NCBI GenBank assembly: GCA_021405325.1
Contig: QWII01000119.1
Location: 1-39,676 of the forward strand
Source of the DNA: Caldilinea sp. CFX5
Lineage (GTDB): Bacteria > Chloroflexota > Anaerolineae > Caldilineales > Caldilineaceae
Length of the DNA: 39,676 nt
Reading direction: 5' to 3'
Below the pieces are notes generated by a model. That model was not told where the DNA came from. It saw only the letters and a list, made by a program, of their open reading frames with translations, and made no database searches. Positions 32,524 to 39,676 of this stretch are shown here, piece by piece (the stretch's first letter is position 1; the number at the start of each line of letters is the position of its first letter). Made by a program: the position numbers and the translations under genes.

Positions 32524-33600
32524 TTATCCTTCGGGTGCTTCCGGCCGGCGCGACCAAAGGGATTTTTGGGCCGCCAACACCGCTGCTAAAGCGTTGCGGC
32601 CATCAGTGGCATCGGCCAGGAGCGGCGCACCAGCGCGTAGGGCCTGGTTGAACGCATAGATCAGCCGCCAATCGGGCGAATGATGATGGGCCAGCGTGAA
32701 GCTTTCCGTTTGGCCATTGCGCAAGAGTAGGAGACGACTTTCCTGTTGATCATCAGCCCAGTGCTGGATTTGCAGAATACCGGTAGAACCATAGAGTTCG
32801 ATGAGGGTGGGTTGGTGTGGGATAAAAAAGGAGTCATGCAGATGGACGGCCAGGCGCGACCGCTGCATTTGCGCGATGGCAAGAATGTTTTCTTCGACAC
32901 CGCCGCTTTCTTCGCTCAAGATTGCCGGCGTCTGGGTGGCAAAGATTTCGGCAACTTCATCCTGGAGCAGATAGCGCAGGGTGTCAAGATCATGGCTTGT
33001 CCGGCTCAGTAACACGCCGCCGCCATTGCGTTTGAGCCGCCAGGTCTGCTGGTGTGGCTGAAGCAACGGGGTATTGACCACCCGCGCGCCCAAGAGATCG
33101 CCAATGGCGCCATCCGTCAGCAGGGTGCGCGCGGCTTGGATAGCCGGGTCGGCGCGGCGTTGGTAGTGGACGCCCAACAGCACCTTGCGCCGCGCGGCGG
33201 CCTCGCACATGGCTTGCGCCTCGGCCACTGTTAATCCCAGCGGCGGCTCACAGAGAACATGTTTCCCGGCGCTGAGCGCCGCCATCACCAGCGGATAGTG
33301 GTGGCGTGGGTGGCTGCTGACATAGAGACAGTGAATATTAGGACGTTCCAGTAGATCGGTCAGGTTGACAAAGGTGAGCGGGAGTTGGTTCTGTTGGGCA
33401 AAGCTGCGCGCACGCTGTTCATGGTGGCTATAGACGCCGGCCACCCACGCGCCGAGTTGATCAGAGGCGTGGGGCGCCGCCGGTTGGCTGCGAATCGCCT
33501 CGATCACAAATTGTTGGGCGCGTGAACTGGCGCCGACGACGGCCCAGCCAATCGTCGCCTGGCCTACTTTTAGGCGGGGTGTTTGCAAGTGAGTTGCCAC
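32524..33600 (-). CDS. Gfo/Idh/MocA-family oxidoreductase with altered EKP motif
   Basis: The 358-residue protein has the two-domain fold of NAD(P)-dependent sugar dehydrogenases. GWAVVGASSRAQQFV is the Rossmann loop, LYVSSHPRHHYPLVMAALSAGKHVLCEPPLGL the active-site strand, and LLSRTSHDLDTLRYLL carries the catalytic Asp/His region. In the family the strand normally ends in C-E-K-P, with Lys contacting substrate and NAD; here it reads C-E-P-P, so the lysine is missing. GTG 33600 is used with GAGGC ahead. It could be a divergent enzyme or an inactive paralogue. The neighbours (parB upstream, CarH-like downstream) give no metabolic hint. Confidence 0.82.
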   Translation of the reverse strand: MATHLQTPRLKVGQATIGWAVVGASSRAQQFVIEAIRSQPAAPHASDQLGAWVAGVYSHHEQRARSFAQQNQLPLTFVNLTDLLERPNIHCLYVSSHPRHHYPLVMAALSAGKHVLCEPPLGLTVAEAQAMCEAAARRKVLLGVHYQRRADPAIQAARTLLTDGAIGDLLGARVVNTPLLQPHQQTWRLKRNGGGVLLSRTSHDLDTLRYLLQDEVAEIFATQTPAILSEESGGVEENILAIAQMQRSRLAVHLHDSFFIPHQPTLIELYGSTGILQIQHWADDQQESRLLLLRNGQTESFTLAHHHSPDWRLIYAFNQALRAGAPLLADATDGRNALAAVLAAQKSLWSRRPEAPEG

Positions 33601-33657
33601 ATACGCCTCGGGCAGAGATCAGAAGACAGAAGACAAGAAGACAGAAGATGGGGAGAA

Positions 33658-34623
33658 TCAGCTTTCATCTTCGTCGTCGCCGGCGATGCGGCGGAAGATG
33701 TGATCCAGGTCTTCATCGTTGTAGAAATGGATAACCAGCCGCCCGCTGCCATTGGCATTGCGGCTCAGGTTGACGCGTGTGCCGAGCGCCGAGCGGAAGC
33801 GATTCTCCAGGTAGCCAAGCTGTTCATCGACCGCTTCAGTCGCGGGCGGAGAGAGCGGCTCATCGACTGGAGGCGCGGCAGCAGCCTCTACAATCTGTTT
33901 CACCAGCGCTTCGGTCTGGCGGACGTTGAGTTCCTGGGCGATCACCTGTGGCAGCATCGTTTCGATCAAGGCCGCTTCTTTGAGACCCAAGAGGGCGCGC
34001 GCATGGCCGGCGCTGATCACATTGTCGGTCACGGCTTTCTGGACAGCGGCGGGCGCCTCCAACAGGCGCAGCGTATTGGTCACGGCCGAGCGACTTTTGC
34101 CCACACGGTCGGCAATGGCGCCGTGGGTCAGGCCAAATTCTTGAAAGAGGGTGAAATAGGCTGCCGCCTCTTCCAACGGGTTGAGATCGGCGCGCTGAAT
34201 GTTTTCAATGAGCGCCAATTCCACCAACTGCTGGGCCGAGGCTTCGCGCACCACCACTGGTACATCCGGCAAACCGGCCAGACGGGCCGCCCGCCAGCGG
34301 CGCTCGCCGGCCACCAGCCAATAAACGCCCGCCTGCTGTGGGTGGGCAGTGACAATGAGCGGCTGGATAATGCCGTGGGTCCGGATCGAAGTCGCCAATT
34401 CCTGCAATGTCTCTTCGGGGAAGTGGGTGCGCGGTTGGTGCGGGTTGGGCTGAATAGCGTCAATGGCGCAGCGTTGAATGCCGTTGGCTGGCGCTGTGGC
34501 GTCGTCCGCCGGCGCGCTATCGACTGGCGGCGTTTCGTCCGCAGCCGTGGAGGTGTCGATGATGAGCGCGCCTAAGCCGCGCCCCAACCCTGGTCTGCGC
34601 CGTGTATTGGCATTACTGGTCAT
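33658..34623 (-). CDS. parB: Chromosome-partitioning protein ParB
   Basis: ATG 34623 with AGGAAGG ahead gives 321 residues; the gene start overlaps the parA stop by 11 nt, so the two are translated together. The N-terminus RPGLGRGLGALI is the usual ParA-activating region. IQPNPHQPRTHFPEETLQELATSI and LVAGERRWRAARLAG form the CTP/parS-binding ParB/Srx core. LTHGAIADRVGKSRSAVTNTLRLL is the helix-turn-helix. The C-terminal LGYLENRFRSALGTRVNLSRN region is the dimer domain. ParB loads on parS near the origin and recruits SMC. No parS palindrome was found in the window, although half-like sites occur. Confidence 0.96.
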   Translation of the reverse strand: MTSNANTRRRPGLGRGLGALIIDTSTAADETPPVDSAPADDATAPANGIQRCAIDAIQPNPHQPRTHFPEETLQELATSIRTHGIIQPLIVTAHPQQAGVYWLVAGERRWRAARLAGLPDVPVVVREASAQQLVELALIENIQRADLNPLEEAAAYFTLFQEFGLTHGAIADRVGKSRSAVTNTLRLLEAPAAVQKAVTDNVISAGHARALLGLKEAALIETMLPQVIAQELNVRQTEALVKQIVEAAAAPPVDEPLSPPATEAVDEQLGYLENRFRSALGTRVNLSRNANGSGRLVIHFYNDEDLDHIFRRIAGDDEDES

Positions 34624-35482
34624 GCACACCTTCCTCATTTCCCTGGTCAACGGTCGCCGTCACGGGCTGTCCCGCCGGCGGCATTGGCGCTGCGCCCCGT
34701 TTGCTTTCTTGCCCTTTTTCTTCGCGCTGTAAAAACTCGGTCGCAAAGGCTTGATAGGCCAGGGCGCCAGGGCTGCTGGGGGCATAGCTGAGAATGGTCT
34801 GCCCATAGCTGGGCGCTTCACTCAGCCGTACATTGCGCGGAATGATGGCGCGGAAGACCTTGTCGGGAAAATAATTCTGCACCTCTTCCACTACTTGCTG
34901 CCCCAAATTGGTGCGGCTGTCATACATGGTGAGCAGAACGCCGGTGAGCGCCAGCCGTTCATTCAAGACTTCACGCACCTGTTGAATGGTGCCCAGCAGC
35001 AGGCTCAACCCTTCCAACGCCAGATATTCGCATTGCACTGGAATCAATACGCCGTGCGCTGCCGTCAAGCCGTTGATGGTCAACAGGCCCAGGCTGGGCG
35101 GGTCATCGATCAAGATATAATCATAGGCCGGCAGCAATGGTTGCAAGGCCCGAGATAAGAGCCGTTCGCGCGCCATCATACGCGCCATTTCGACTTCCGC
35201 CCCGGCTAGATCGGTGGAGGCCGGAATCAGATCCAGCCCGACCCGCTCGGTCAGGGTGAGCGCCTGTTGAATGGGGGTCTTCTCAATCAACACATGGTAG
35301 AGGCTGACCTTCAAGCCGCGTGGGTCAACGCCCAGGCTGGTGGTGGCGTTGCCCTGCGGATCGGTGTCGATCAACAGGACGCGGCGTCCGGCCTGGGCCA
35401 GATAAGCCCCCAGGTTCACAGCAGTCGTCGTCTTGGCGACGCCCCCCTTCTGGTTGGCAAAACAGTAGATTCGGGCACTCAT
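34613..35482 (-). CDS. parA: Chromosome-partitioning ATPase ParA (Soj)
   Basis: The 289-residue ParA/MinD-type ATPase moves ParB-origin complexes over the nucleoid. The deviant Walker A is QKGGVAKTTTAVNLG with lysines K12 and K17. The Walker A' strand is RRVLLIDTDPQGNATTSLG and the Walker B strand YDYILIDDPPSLGLLTING. RNVRLSEAPSYGQTILSY is the conserved late loop. The last ~35 residues form a polar tail not typical of short Soj proteins. ATG 35482 has only a weak ribosome site. A 34-bp hairpin separates it from the upstream kinase gene, so parAB probably has its own promoter or is read through. Confidence 0.96.
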   Translation of the reverse strand: MSARIYCFANQKGGVAKTTTAVNLGAYLAQAGRRVLLIDTDPQGNATTSLGVDPRGLKVSLYHVLIEKTPIQQALTLTERVGLDLIPASTDLAGAEVEMARMMARERLLSRALQPLLPAYDYILIDDPPSLGLLTINGLTAAHGVLIPVQCEYLALEGLSLLLGTIQQVREVLNERLALTGVLLTMYDSRTNLGQQVVEEVQNYFPDKVFRAIIPRNVRLSEAPSYGQTILSYAPSSPGALAYQAFATEFLQREEKGQESKRGAAPMPPAGQPVTATVDQGNEEGVHDQ

Positions 35483-35507
35483 GCACTAGTCTCAATCTTC
35501 AGATACG

Positions 35508-35586
35508 GTAAAGGGTTGGTTAGCTCGTTCATTCGTTGGTTTCGACAGGCTCAACCAACGAATGAACGAGCCAACTAACCCTTTAC
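35508..35586. repeat. 34-bp hairpin overlapping the kinase stop codon
   Basis: Arms 35508-35541 and 35553-35586 (core AACGAATGAACGAG) match at 32 of 34 positions. The centre TTCGACAGGCTCAACC is a widespread bacterial repeat word. The TAA stop of the PfkB gene (35583-35585) is part of the right arm. Confidence 0.85.
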
Positions 35587-36497
35587 TCAAACGGGTGCGC
35601 GGCCATATAGGCCAGCACCTGTTCACGGTCGGGAATGCCGGCGACGCCCACATGTTCCACCCCAAAGGAGGCGGTAATATTGGCAAAGCGGGCGGCTTGC
35701 ACCGGATCGCCGGTCTCTTGGTAACGAATCAGAAAGGCGGTGGCGAAAATATCACCGGCGCCCGTCGGATCGACTTCGTTGGCGGGGCGGGGCGGAATCT
35801 TGGTCTCGCGAATCTGGCCGTCCGACTGCCGCTGATAGATGGTGCTGCCGTCGCGATATTCGGTGACAACGATGAGCGAAATGTGTTGAAAGAAGGGATC
35901 AAGACGGTTCAAATCGTAGTCAATATCTTCCAGCGACAACACCAACACGCCCAAGTGCGGCAGAATCGCATCGGCTGTCTCCCAGGCTTGATGATAGACC
36001 CGCCCATCAGCCTGCCAACGGCGCATCCACCCTTGTGGCACCGCCGCCACCAACGAATTGGCCGCGAAGATGGCGGCGACATCGGGCTGGATCTCATTCG
36101 TGAGTGGCCCTAAGAGCACGGCGCTTGGCCGGCGCAAGGCAACCGGAATATCAGCGGCGACAATATGAGCGGCGGGAGTGTATAGATATTGCACCCGTCC
36201 CTGCGGTGTATAGATATTGGCAAAGGTGCTCGTCGTGGCGCTGGGCAAGACGTGTAAATCGACCGTTGCCGGCAACTCGGAGAGATCGGTGTCTGCCGCT
36301 GCCCGCGTGATAATCGTCGGTTGGCGACCGAGGCGCAGGGCGGTGATGGCTGCAAAGCTGACTGTTCCCCCCAGCCGATAGGGGCCGTTGGGGTCGGCGC
36401 TAACGAGATCGCGGGTGACATGCCCGATGAGCAGGATGTCAACGGGAACGGCGGCGGGCGCGCCGGCTGCTTGTGTTGCGTAGGTCGATGGTTGCAT
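35583..36497 (-). CDS. PfkB/ribokinase-family sugar or nucleoside kinase
   Basis: The 304-residue protein has the ribokinase fold. DILLIGHVTRDLV is the first strand, PYRLGGTVSFAAITALRLG the substrate-binding GG motif, and NEVDPTGAGDIFATAFLIRY the anion hole with catalytic Asp. The phosphate acceptor may be a sugar or nucleoside; related Chloroflexota and archaeal kinases with this short lid are poorly assigned. ATG 36497 is used with AGGACTTGAG ahead. The stop codon lies in a hairpin repeat. It stands between parA and jag on the same strand but behind the jag terminator, so it probably has its own promoter. Confidence 0.88.
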   Translation of the reverse strand: MQPSTYATQAAGAPAAVPVDILLIGHVTRDLVSADPNGPYRLGGTVSFAAITALRLGRQPTIITRAAADTDLSELPATVDLHVLPSATTSTFANIYTPQGRVQYLYTPAAHIVAADIPVALRRPSAVLLGPLTNEIQPDVAAIFAANSLVAAVPQGWMRRWQADGRVYHQAWETADAILPHLGVLVLSLEDIDYDLNRLDPFFQHISLIVVTEYRDGSTIYQRQSDGQIRETKIPPRPANEVDPTGAGDIFATAFLIRYQETGDPVQAARFANITASFGVEHVGVAGIPDREQVLAYMAAHPFE

Positions 36498-36629
36498 GGC
36501 TCAAGTCCTGGTAGAGCAAGTTAGGCGTAACGAATCTGCTTTATTGTAGGCGGTGTGACGCCAATTGGCTAAATCTTTGATCGTGTGTGACAAATAAGGC
36601 TTTGGCGAGTTCGGGACGCGTATCGGCCT

Positions 36630-36725
36630 GGGGCGAGTCACGGACTCGCCAGGAGCGGCGCCGGTGCGTCAACGAAAGGGGCGAGTCACGGACTCGCCAG
36701 GAGCGGCGCCGGCGCGTCAATGAAA
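36630..36725. repeat. 48-bp tandem duplication
   Basis: Units 36630-36677 and 36678-36725 differ at two bases. Each carries GGCGAGTC-ACG-GACTCGCC and then a GGCGCC-centred word. A partial related word lies just upstream (GGCGAGTTCGGGACGCG). Together with the jag terminator and ACG-rich words near 36781, this accounts for the 304-nt gap 36498-36801, in which I see no gene. Confidence 0.88.
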
Positions 36726-36748
36726 AGCCCCGCCGATGGGGGCGGGGC
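36723..36748 (-). terminator. Rho-independent terminator of the rpmH-rnpA-yidD-yidC-jag unit
   Basis: On the minus strand GCCCCGCC, a six-base loop and GGCGGGGC are followed by TTTT. The stem is 36727-36734 with 36741-36748, 54 nt after the jag stop. Confidence 0.85.
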
Positions 36749-36801
36749 ATCCTGGAAACCTTATTGCTTCTCCCTACAGTTCACGCAACACGCAACACGT
36801 A

Positions 36802-37716
36802 TTACGTCCTGGCAAAAATATGCACTTTGCGCCGCCCGCCATCGCCATAGCTTTCGGTGTAGACCTTGGGGTGGTCGCGTAGCGTCATGTGGACAACGCG
36901 CCGTTCGTTGGCCGGCATCGGTTCCAACGAGATCGAGCGACCGGTGCGGGCCACCTGTTCCGCCATACGTTCCGCCAATTGGGTAAGTTGGGCGATGCGC
37001 CGCGCTTTATAGTGTTCCACATCGATGACAATGTTTTTCCACTTGTGCAACTTTTGGTTGACCATCAAGCGCAACAGATATTGAATATTCTCCAATGTTT
37101 CGCCGCGGCGACCGATGAGCGCGCCTAACTCGCTGCCTTCCACGTCCAGCAGCAGGTAGCGACCGGAGCGGGTGTGGCCCTCTTCCTGCTCTTCATCGTC
37201 ATGCTCACCAAACGATTCATCGCCATCATCCTGCCAACTGGCGCGCACTTCCGCCTGAAAACCCATCAGGCGCACCATTTCGCTCAGAAGATGAGTAGCC
37301 ATCGTCACCAATTCTTGGTCGGCATCTTCTTCACTAGCGCCGGCCGTTTCACTAGAGGCCGCCGGCGCCGTTGTCGCAGCAACCGGGGTCTCTGCCGCCA
37401 CTGTTTCTATGCTGTCAGCCGTTGCCGGCTGGGGCGGCTCAGGAACGACACTCTCTTCAATGGTAGTGCGGGCCGGCGTCAGATCAACAGCCGGCGCAAG
37501 ATGAACCGGGGCTGCGGCGACAGCCTCGTCCGTCTGCGCTGCTTGTGGCGTCAACCGGACGATGGCGGGTTCGCTGCCGAGACCAAAGATGCCACGGCTG
37601 CCCTTTTGCACCACTTCAATCGCCACATTGCCACGCGCAAGTCCAAGAACACGCAAACCTTCTTCGACTGCATCGTCTACGGTCTTGCCCTTAAATTCAT
37701 GTGTTTGCGTTGCCAT
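36802..37716 (-). CDS. jag: Jag/KhpB (SpoIIIJ-associated) RNA-binding protein
   Basis: The 304-residue protein has the three usual parts. The Jag_N domain covers about residues 1-55 (FKGKTVDDAVEEGLRVLGL, KGSRGIFGLGSEPAIV). A long acidic, Ala/Pro-rich linker runs to about 140. A KH domain (LGALIGRRGETLENIQYLL) and an R3H domain follow (EPMPANERRVVHMTLRDHPKVYTES). Jag/KhpB binds small RNAs and mRNAs and is linked to cell-wall growth and YidC. It starts 3 nt after the yidC stop, so they are translated together. The linker is longer than in Bacillus Jag. Confidence 0.95.
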   Translation of the reverse strand: MATQTHEFKGKTVDDAVEEGLRVLGLARGNVAIEVVQKGSRGIFGLGSEPAIVRLTPQAAQTDEAVAAAPVHLAPAVDLTPARTTIEESVVPEPPQPATADSIETVAAETPVAATTAPAASSETAGASEEDADQELVTMATHLLSEMVRLMGFQAEVRASWQDDGDESFGEHDDEEQEEGHTRSGRYLLLDVEGSELGALIGRRGETLENIQYLLRLMVNQKLHKWKNIVIDVEHYKARRIAQLTQLAERMAEQVARTGRSISLEPMPANERRVVHMTLRDHPKVYTESYGDGGRRKVHIFART

Positions 37717-37719
37717 GCG

Positions 37720-38727
37720 CTACTTCCTCTTTGCTTTACGGCGCTGCTTTTGGGGGGCAGGGGCTTTGTTGGCGCCGGCAGCGACAGTCTCTTGCACCAC
37801 TGTTGCGCCGGTCAGTGCATTGCTCTTTTCCACCGCCGGCGCATCGGCTTTGGCAACCGCTGCTGTTACTTTACTGTTGGCGCCGGCCAAGTTAAAACGG
37901 TCGCTAGTCGTAATCCATTGTTGCAACATCTGGAGCAGGTTGCTGGTGACCCAGTATAAGGTTAAGCCCGCCGGCACCTGGATGGTGAAGATGCCAAACA
38001 TAAAGGTCATCATCAGCGTCATCTGCTGCATCATCTTCATCTGGCCCGCATCTTGGCCGGGAGCCGGGGCAGGCGCCATCCATTTCTGCATAATGAATTG
38101 CGTCACCATAAGCAGAATGGGCAAGATCAGATAGCCAATCAGGCGACCATACTCGCCATCATTGTAGAGGGTCGAGACCCACCCCATCCCCAGGGTATAT
38201 TGCGGATAGCTTAGATCTGGAATCCAGAAAAAGCTGGAATTTTTCAGCGAAGGACTCGTGGCAACCAGCGCCGCATAGAGGCCAAAAAGAATGGGCATTT
38301 GGAGCAGCAACGGCAGACAACCACTCAAGGGGTTGACGCCGGCTTCCTGGTAGAGCTTGGTCTGCTCCGCCACCATCTTTTCCCGATCTTTACCATATTT
38401 CTTTTGCAACTCCTGCAATTTGGGTTGCAACTCCTTTTGCGCCTGCATCCCCCGAATCTGACTCAAGGTCAAAGGGAACATCACCACGCGCACCAGCACA
38501 GTAAAGATGATGATCGTAAAACCCCAGTGGTGCGGCACATTGTTATTGACCAAAAATTGATCAATGTAGATCAACGCCTTGGCCAGCGGCCAGACAACAA
38601 CTGTCTGCCAAAAGCCTTGCGGATCTGTATTCATGACATCAACGCCGTTGTGGTTGACGCCACAGCCGCTCAACAGCATCAGCAGCAGGCCGAGCGCAAG
38701 CAGCAAGATTATATGTTTTCGTTTCAC
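37720..38727 (-). CDS. yidC: Membrane protein insertase YidC (Oxa1/SpoIIIJ type)
   Basis: The 335-residue protein inserts and folds proteins in the cytoplasmic membrane, alone or with Sec. LLMLLSGCGVN at the start is a lipobox, as in Gram-positive-type SpoIIIJ, and there is no large periplasmic domain. GFTIIIFTVLVRVVMFPLTLSQIRG carries the positively charged groove Arg. The coiled loop KYGKDREKMVAEQTKLYQEAGVNPLSGCLPLLLQMPILFGLY is typical, and VPAGLTLYWVTSNLLQM is the last helix. The C-terminal tail is long and basic (KQRRKAKRK), which often serves to bind ribosomes. GTG 38727 is used with TAGGAGAAG ahead. Confidence 0.96.
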   Translation of the reverse strand: MKRKHIILLLALGLLLMLLSGCGVNHNGVDVMNTDPQGFWQTVVVWPLAKALIYIDQFLVNNNVPHHWGFTIIIFTVLVRVVMFPLTLSQIRGMQAQKELQPKLQELQKKYGKDREKMVAEQTKLYQEAGVNPLSGCLPLLLQMPILFGLYAALVATSPSLKNSSFFWIPDLSYPQYTLGMGWVSTLYNDGEYGRLIGYLILPILLMVTQFIMQKWMAPAPAPGQDAGQMKMMQQMTLMMTFMFGIFTIQVPAGLTLYWVTSNLLQMLQQWITTSDRFNLAGANSKVTAAVAKADAPAVEKSNALTGATVVQETVAAGANKAPAPQKQRRKAKRK

Positions 38728-38846
38728 GTCTATCTTCTCCTAACCAATGTCAGCCGTCATCGGCTTGCTGACATAGCCGCCCAGCCTAAGCGATTCGGCT
38801 TTTCCCGCCCTGCCGTAGCGCTCTGTAAACAGAGCATATAGCGCGG

Positions 38847-39059
38847 CTAGGGCACCGGATCGATTAAATTTCCTTTATACCAAGGGTGACAGCGCAAAAT
38901 CCGTTTGATCCCCATCCACCCGCCGGTGATGACGCCATAACGTTCGATGGCGCCGTACATATAGTGCGAACAGGTCGGGTAGAAGCGACAATTGTTACCA
39001 AGCAATGGGGAAATGGCGAATTGGTAAAAGCGGATCAGAGCTAAAAACAGTTTGCGCAT
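38847..39059 (-). CDS. yidD: Membrane protein insertion efficiency factor YidD
   Basis: A 70-residue protein of the usual size. [35 protein letters not shown] contains the conserved cysteines, and [25 protein letters not shown] is the hallmark ending. YidD is a small membrane-associated factor that helps YidC. It starts 6 nt after the rnpA stop, so the two are co-translated. The 119-nt gap to yidC holds a small palindrome (GCTCTGT-AA-ACAGAGC, about 38819-38834) and nothing else I recognise. Confidence 0.96.
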   Translation of the reverse strand: MRKLFLALIRFYQFAISPLLGNNCRFYPTCSHYMYGAIERYGVITGGWMGIKRILRCHPWYKGNLIDPVP

Positions 39060-39065
39060 TCTGGT

Positions 39066-39413
39066 TCACCGGGTTTCCTCGCGCAATAAATGCGCCCGCC
39101 GGAGCAGGCGGGCGCAGGCGGCGTCCATTTGATGGGTATCGGCGCAAAGGATGGGACGACGGGCAATTACCACGACATCCCACCCTGGTGCAATCATTGT
39201 CAACCGCAGCCGGAACACTTCACGCAGACGCCGTTTTAACCGATTACGCACAACTGCACCGCCCAGCCGTGCATTGATGGAAAAGCCAAACCGGCTATAC
39301 GGCAACGCGTTGGGAAGTATACACATCACCAAAAGTTCGCTACTGTACGATTTCCCTTGCCGACGAATCTCCTGGAAACGTTCGTTTTCCTGGATGCGAT
39401 AACGTCTGTTCAC
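39066..39413 (-). CDS. rnpA: Ribonuclease P protein component
   Basis: GTG 39413 gives 115 residues, the normal length; the open frame continues to 39536 but that part is Cys-rich and not conserved (YAYCCCCRL). NRRYRIQENERFQEIRRQGKSY is the start of the family. GFSINARLGGAVVRNRLKRRLREVFRL is the RNR motif that binds the catalytic RNA. The protein supports RNase P in maturing tRNA 5' ends. It lies between rpmH and yidD in the standard order. The ribosome site is weak, as is common in this operon. Confidence 0.94.
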   Translation of the reverse strand: MNRRYRIQENERFQEIRRQGKSYSSELLVMCILPNALPYSRFGFSINARLGGAVVRNRLKRRLREVFRLRLTMIAPGWDVVVIARRPILCADTHQMDAACARLLRRAHLLREETR

Positions 39414-39542
39414 GGAATCATCTTCACGCAATCTACAACAACAGCAATAAGCATAAGCCCAATGGCGCCGACTGTCTGCACGCCTGATCGCAAAGTTGCA
39501 AGCTTCACAAAATTGCACGATACAGGCTTTGTCCATGCAGGC

Positions 39543-39676
39543 TTAGTAGACGGATTTGCGCGTGCTCAGCTTTACGGTCAGTTGGGCGCGCCCGCGCAGG
39601 CGGCGGCGCTTGAGGACGTTGCGGCCATCTTTGGAGGCCATGCGCTTGCGAAAGCCATGGGTCTTCAGGCGCTTGC
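39543..39676 (-). CDS. rpmH: Ribosomal protein L34, 5' end outside the window
   Basis: The last 44 codons are visible: [20 protein letters not shown], then [12 protein letters not shown], and a tail STRKSVY before TAA. The THGFRKRM...GRNVLKRRR block is diagnostic of L34, a small basic protein of the large ribosomal subunit. The tail after the usual QLTV end is about ten residues longer than in most bacteria. The start and the promoter lie to the right of the window. Confidence 0.95.
   Translation of the reverse strand, partial: KRLKTHGFRKRMASKDGRNVLKRRRLRGRAQLTVKLSTRKSVY

Noticed and set aside
33896..33903. TGTTTCAC in parB and ACGTGAAAC at the yidC start as parS sites
   Set aside because: Each matches only about half of the 16-bp parS palindrome and the other half does not follow, so neither is a credible ParB site.
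36630..36725. 48-bp repeat as a CRISPR array
   Set aside because: Only two directly adjacent units without spacers, and no cas genes in the window.
39414..39536. Longer rnpA with a Cys-rich N-terminal extension
   Set aside because: The frame is open to 39536, but the family start lies at the GTG at 39413 and the extra residues (AYCCCCRL) look like non-coding translation.

Overview
The window looks like a chromosomal segment of a Chloroflexota bacterium, probably Anaerolineae/Caldilineae-like. This rests on overall gene character, secreted proteins ending in a short [LM]YxPxVTR tail, and intergenic gaps filled with long perfect hairpins; no marker search could be run. The right end carries the origin-proximal order rpmH-rnpA-yidD-yidC-jag and parA-parB, all on the minus strand, so oriC/dnaA probably lies just beyond position 39676.

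Layout. 1-6640: a 5'-truncated Rhs/YD-repeat protein whose first ~920 bases are an abruptly different, very GC-rich RTX-like segment, followed by a secreted coiled-coil/Ig-like protein broken by three frameshifts. 6791-10089: two GNAT acetyltransferases around a group II PLP decarboxylase. 10101-11653: an IS481-like insertion sequence sitting in the centre of a 78+78 nt palindromic repeat. 11719-14989: a SBP56/methanethiol-oxidase-like protein and three membrane proteins. 15094-18753: a large secreted pentaheme cytochrome fused to a beta-helix and Ig-like domains. 19017-20378: an Nramp transporter with a clear promoter, possible operator and an upstream terminator.

20461-27996 is a catabolic region: enolase-superfamily dehydratase, URO-D-like protein, YhcH/TabA-like protein, sugar isomerase and M20 amidohydrolase, with a coupled lipoprotein. 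It includes a small gene graveyard (22084-22557) holding a truncated PIN toxin, the tail of a secreted protein and an ABC-permease fragment. 28150-30175 holds a glutaredoxin-like protein, an isoprenylcysteine-methyltransferase-like membrane protein and a thiolase.

30248-32421 is the most interesting part. A CarH/LitR-type MerR-cobalamin regulator is translationally linked to a polyprenyl-synthetase-like protein that has lost its DDxxD motif. Upstream lie three to four tandem 11-bp TGTA repeats, which is the geometry expected of a CarH operator. Together they suggest a B12/light-responsive isoprenoid regulatory module. 32524-39676 holds a Gfo/Idh/MocA protein with an altered EKP motif, parB, parA, a PfkB kinase, and the jag-yidC-yidD-rnpA-rpmH cluster, which ends in a visible terminator.

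Most intergenic gaps contain long inverted repeats, many built around mini-palindromes with a three-base spacer. Several reach into stop codons or coding sequence. No tRNA, rRNA, CRISPR array or recognisable riboswitch was seen.
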